From positions 1 to 6,560 of the forward strand of contig JALRIU010000185.1 in assembly GCA_023255355.1 (NCBI GenBank): a DNA stretch of 6,560 bases, read 5' to 3'. Each line of letters begins with the position of its first letter. Positions within the stretch are counted from its first letter, which is position 1. A model generated the notes under the pieces. It made no database searches, was not told where the DNA came from, and was given only the letters and a program-made list of their open reading frames with translations. The translations under genes and the position numbers were made by a program. Source of the DNA: Pseudomonadales bacterium (GTDB taxonomy: Bacteria > Pseudomonadota > Gammaproteobacteria > Pseudomonadales > JAHEIH01). This document shows, piece after piece, positions 5,288 to 6,560 of this stretch.

Positions 5288-6475
5288 TTAGACCAAATTC
5301 TCGATAGCAACTTCAGCATCGACATCGGCATCGTAGTCAACATTGCTCATGCAGAAACCAAATAGACGCAAGAATTCTTCTTTATATCCTTTAAAGTCTG
5401 TCACGTCGTAAACGTTTTCTGAAGTGACATCCGCCCAGGCTTGCTCAACAGCATCTTGCACTTCTTTACGCAGTTCAAGTTGATCGCGACGCAAGCGATT
5501 TGCCTCATCAGTGGATGGATTGTCTGCACATAACAAATCGAACAATCCCCGCACTTGCTCAATACAGCCCTCGTGACTGCCATCAGCTTTCATAATCTTG
5601 AATAACAATGAAAGGTAGAGAGGCATAATTGGAATAGCAGAACTTGCTTGGGTAACGACAGCTTTTAATACCGACACATAGGCCTTGCCATTGATATCAG
5701 CCAAGACGTTATTAATTTCAACGCTGCGAGTATCGAGATCCTTCTTCGCTGCGCCAATAGTACCGTGCCAATAAATATCCCATGTAAGTCGATCGCCCAG
5801 GTAGGTATAGGCAGTCGTCACACAGCCGTCAGCTAGAACCCCAGCTTCTTTCATGGCGGTCATCCACATCAACCAGTCTTCACCACCCATGACTGCTACG
5901 GTGTTATCAATATCTTCTTGAGTGGCAGGTTCAAGGGTGACTTCTTCAATAACTTCTTTATCGGTGTTGATACCTCGCTGAGTCACCGCTTTACCAATCG
6001 GCTTAAGGGTCGACGAATGCATCACACCCGTCACAGGATGCACGCGGCGAGGTGAAGCCAAGCTGTAAACAACCATGTCAACTTGACCTAAGTCCTGTTT
6101 AATCAGCTCAATGGTTTTAGCTTTAATTTCATCAGAGAACGCGTCACCATTAATGCTTTTAGCATAAAGACCTTCCTCGGCAGCCACTTTTTGAAAGGCC
6201 GCAGAATTGTACCAACCGGCACTGGCTGTTCGCTTACCTGCGGCTTCTTTTTCAAAGAAAATACCAATCGTTGCAGCCCCAGAACCAAACGCTGCACTAA
6301 TACGCGAGGCCAAGCCGTAACCAGTAGATGCGCCGATTACCAATACTTTTTTAGGCCCATTAGCGACAGGACCTTGATCTTTAACATAAGCAATTTGTTG
6401 GCGAACATTGGCTTCGCACCCGACCGGGTGTGAGGTGGTACACATGAAGCCACGCACTTTCGGATGAATAACCAT
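5288..6475 (-). CDS. fabV: Enoyl-ACP reductase FabV (NADH-dependent)
   Basis: FabV reduces trans-2-enoyl-ACP (or CoA) to the acyl form with NADH, the last step of each fatty acid elongation cycle. The family is an enlarged SDR type that is poorly inhibited by triclosan. The product has 395 residues (family about 400). It starts MVIHPKVRGFMCTTSHPVGCE as in known FabV, followed by the nucleotide-binding VLVIGASTGYGLASR (44-58), YSLASPRR (137-144) and the catalytic Tyr-x8-Lys, Tyr235 to Lys244 in YWHGTIGAAK. These numbers agree with the published FabV numbering, which supports the ATG at 6475. AAGGA (6484-6488) is 8 nt upstream of that ATG. An in-frame ATG at 6508 would add 11 non-conserved residues and lie inside the promoter. 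The C-terminus has the usual RLFGF.....DYDADV segment. It is preceded by a candidate promoter and followed by ssb. Confidence 0.96.
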   Translation of the reverse strand: MVIHPKVRGFMCTTSHPVGCEANVRQQIAYVKDQGPVANGPKKVLVIGASTGYGLASRISAAFGSGAATIGIFFEKEAAGKRTASAGWYNSAAFQKVAAEEGLYAKSINGDAFSDEIKAKTIELIKQDLGQVDMVVYSLASPRRVHPVTGVMHSSTLKPIGKAVTQRGINTDKEVIEEVTLEPATQEDIDNTVAVMGGEDWLMWMTAMKEAGVLADGCVTTAYTYLGDRLTWDIYWHGTIGAAKKDLDTRSVEINNVLADINGKAYVSVLKAVVTQASSAIPIMPLYLSLLFKIMKADGSHEGCIEQVRGLFDLLCADNPSTDEANRLRRDQLELRKEVQDAVEQAWADVTSENVYDVTDFKGYKEEFLRLFGFCMSNVDYDADVDAEVAIENLV

Positions 6476-6483
6476 TCGACATT

Positions 6484-6488
6484 TCCTT
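6484..6488 (-). promoter_or_regulatory. Ribosome-binding site deciding the fabV start
   Basis: AAGGA on the minus strand, 8 nt before the ATG at 6475. It selects the family-length FabV and rejects the in-frame ATG at 6508. Confidence 0.75.
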
Positions 6489-6507
6489 AAACCGAAAGCA
6501 TAAACCA

Positions 6508-6538
6508 ATCATTATAATGATACGGTGCATTGAATCCA
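6508..6538 (-). promoter_or_regulatory. Candidate fabV promoter with palindrome over the -10 box
   Basis: The minus strand has a perfect TATAAT (6516-6511) about 36 bp before the fabV ATG. Upstream, TGGATT at 16-bp spacing is a weak -35. The -10 lies within the perfect 14-bp palindrome ATCATTATAATGAT (6508-6521). Its position over the -10 suits a repressor site, and it partly resembles a Fur-type NATWAT array. Regulator unknown. Confidence 0.45.
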
Positions 6539-6560
6539 CCACTTTATCACTGCATCAACA

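Noticed and set aside
6476..6508. Longer FabV from the ATG at 6508
   Set aside because: The 11 extra residues are absent from known FabV and the start would fall in the promoter palindrome; Tyr235/Lys244 numbering fits the ATG at 6475.

Overview
The window reads as an ordinary chromosomal segment of a gammaproteobacterium, with every gene on the minus strand. Protein sequences throughout (FabV, SSB, MoeA, MoaB, AspRS) look closest to Pseudomonas and Cellvibrio-type marine or soil relatives. That placement is by recognition, not by search. Base composition is moderate and looks even across the genes. There is no insertion sequence, phage gene, CRISPR array, tRNA or rRNA.

In transcription order (high to low coordinates) the layout is: (1) fabV, the NADH-dependent enoyl-ACP reductase of fatty acid synthesis, behind a perfect TATAAT box that sits inside a 14-bp palindrome; (2) ssb, single-stranded DNA-binding protein, separated from fabV by an 87-bp spacer with a hairpin and a sigma-54-like motif, and closed by a strong intrinsic terminator; (3) a tightly packed three-gene unit: an RmlD/SDR-like Rossmann protein, moaB and moeA, with junctions of 1 and 0 nt; (4) a 235-bp spacer with a candidate promoter; (5) an fmdB-type zinc-ribbon gene 18 bp ahead of aspS, which leaves the window at its left edge about 90 codons before its expected end.

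The units are mostly housekeeping: lipid synthesis, DNA replication and repair, molybdenum cofactor assembly, and tRNA charging. MoaB and MoeA belong to the last steps of molybdenum cofactor synthesis, where molybdopterin is adenylylated and molybdate inserted. AspRS carries the His-type anticodon-domain motif of non-discriminating enzymes, so it may also make Asp-tRNA(Asn) for the amidotransferase route.

I found no clearly new multi-gene system. The most unusual item is the SDR-like protein. It sits in the moaB-moeA unit but has lost all three positions of the RmlD catalytic triad and the central Gly of the nucleotide-binding loop, so it may bind a ligand or a partner rather than catalyse. 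Secondary points are the sigma-54-like sequence ahead of ssb and the palindrome over the fabV promoter.
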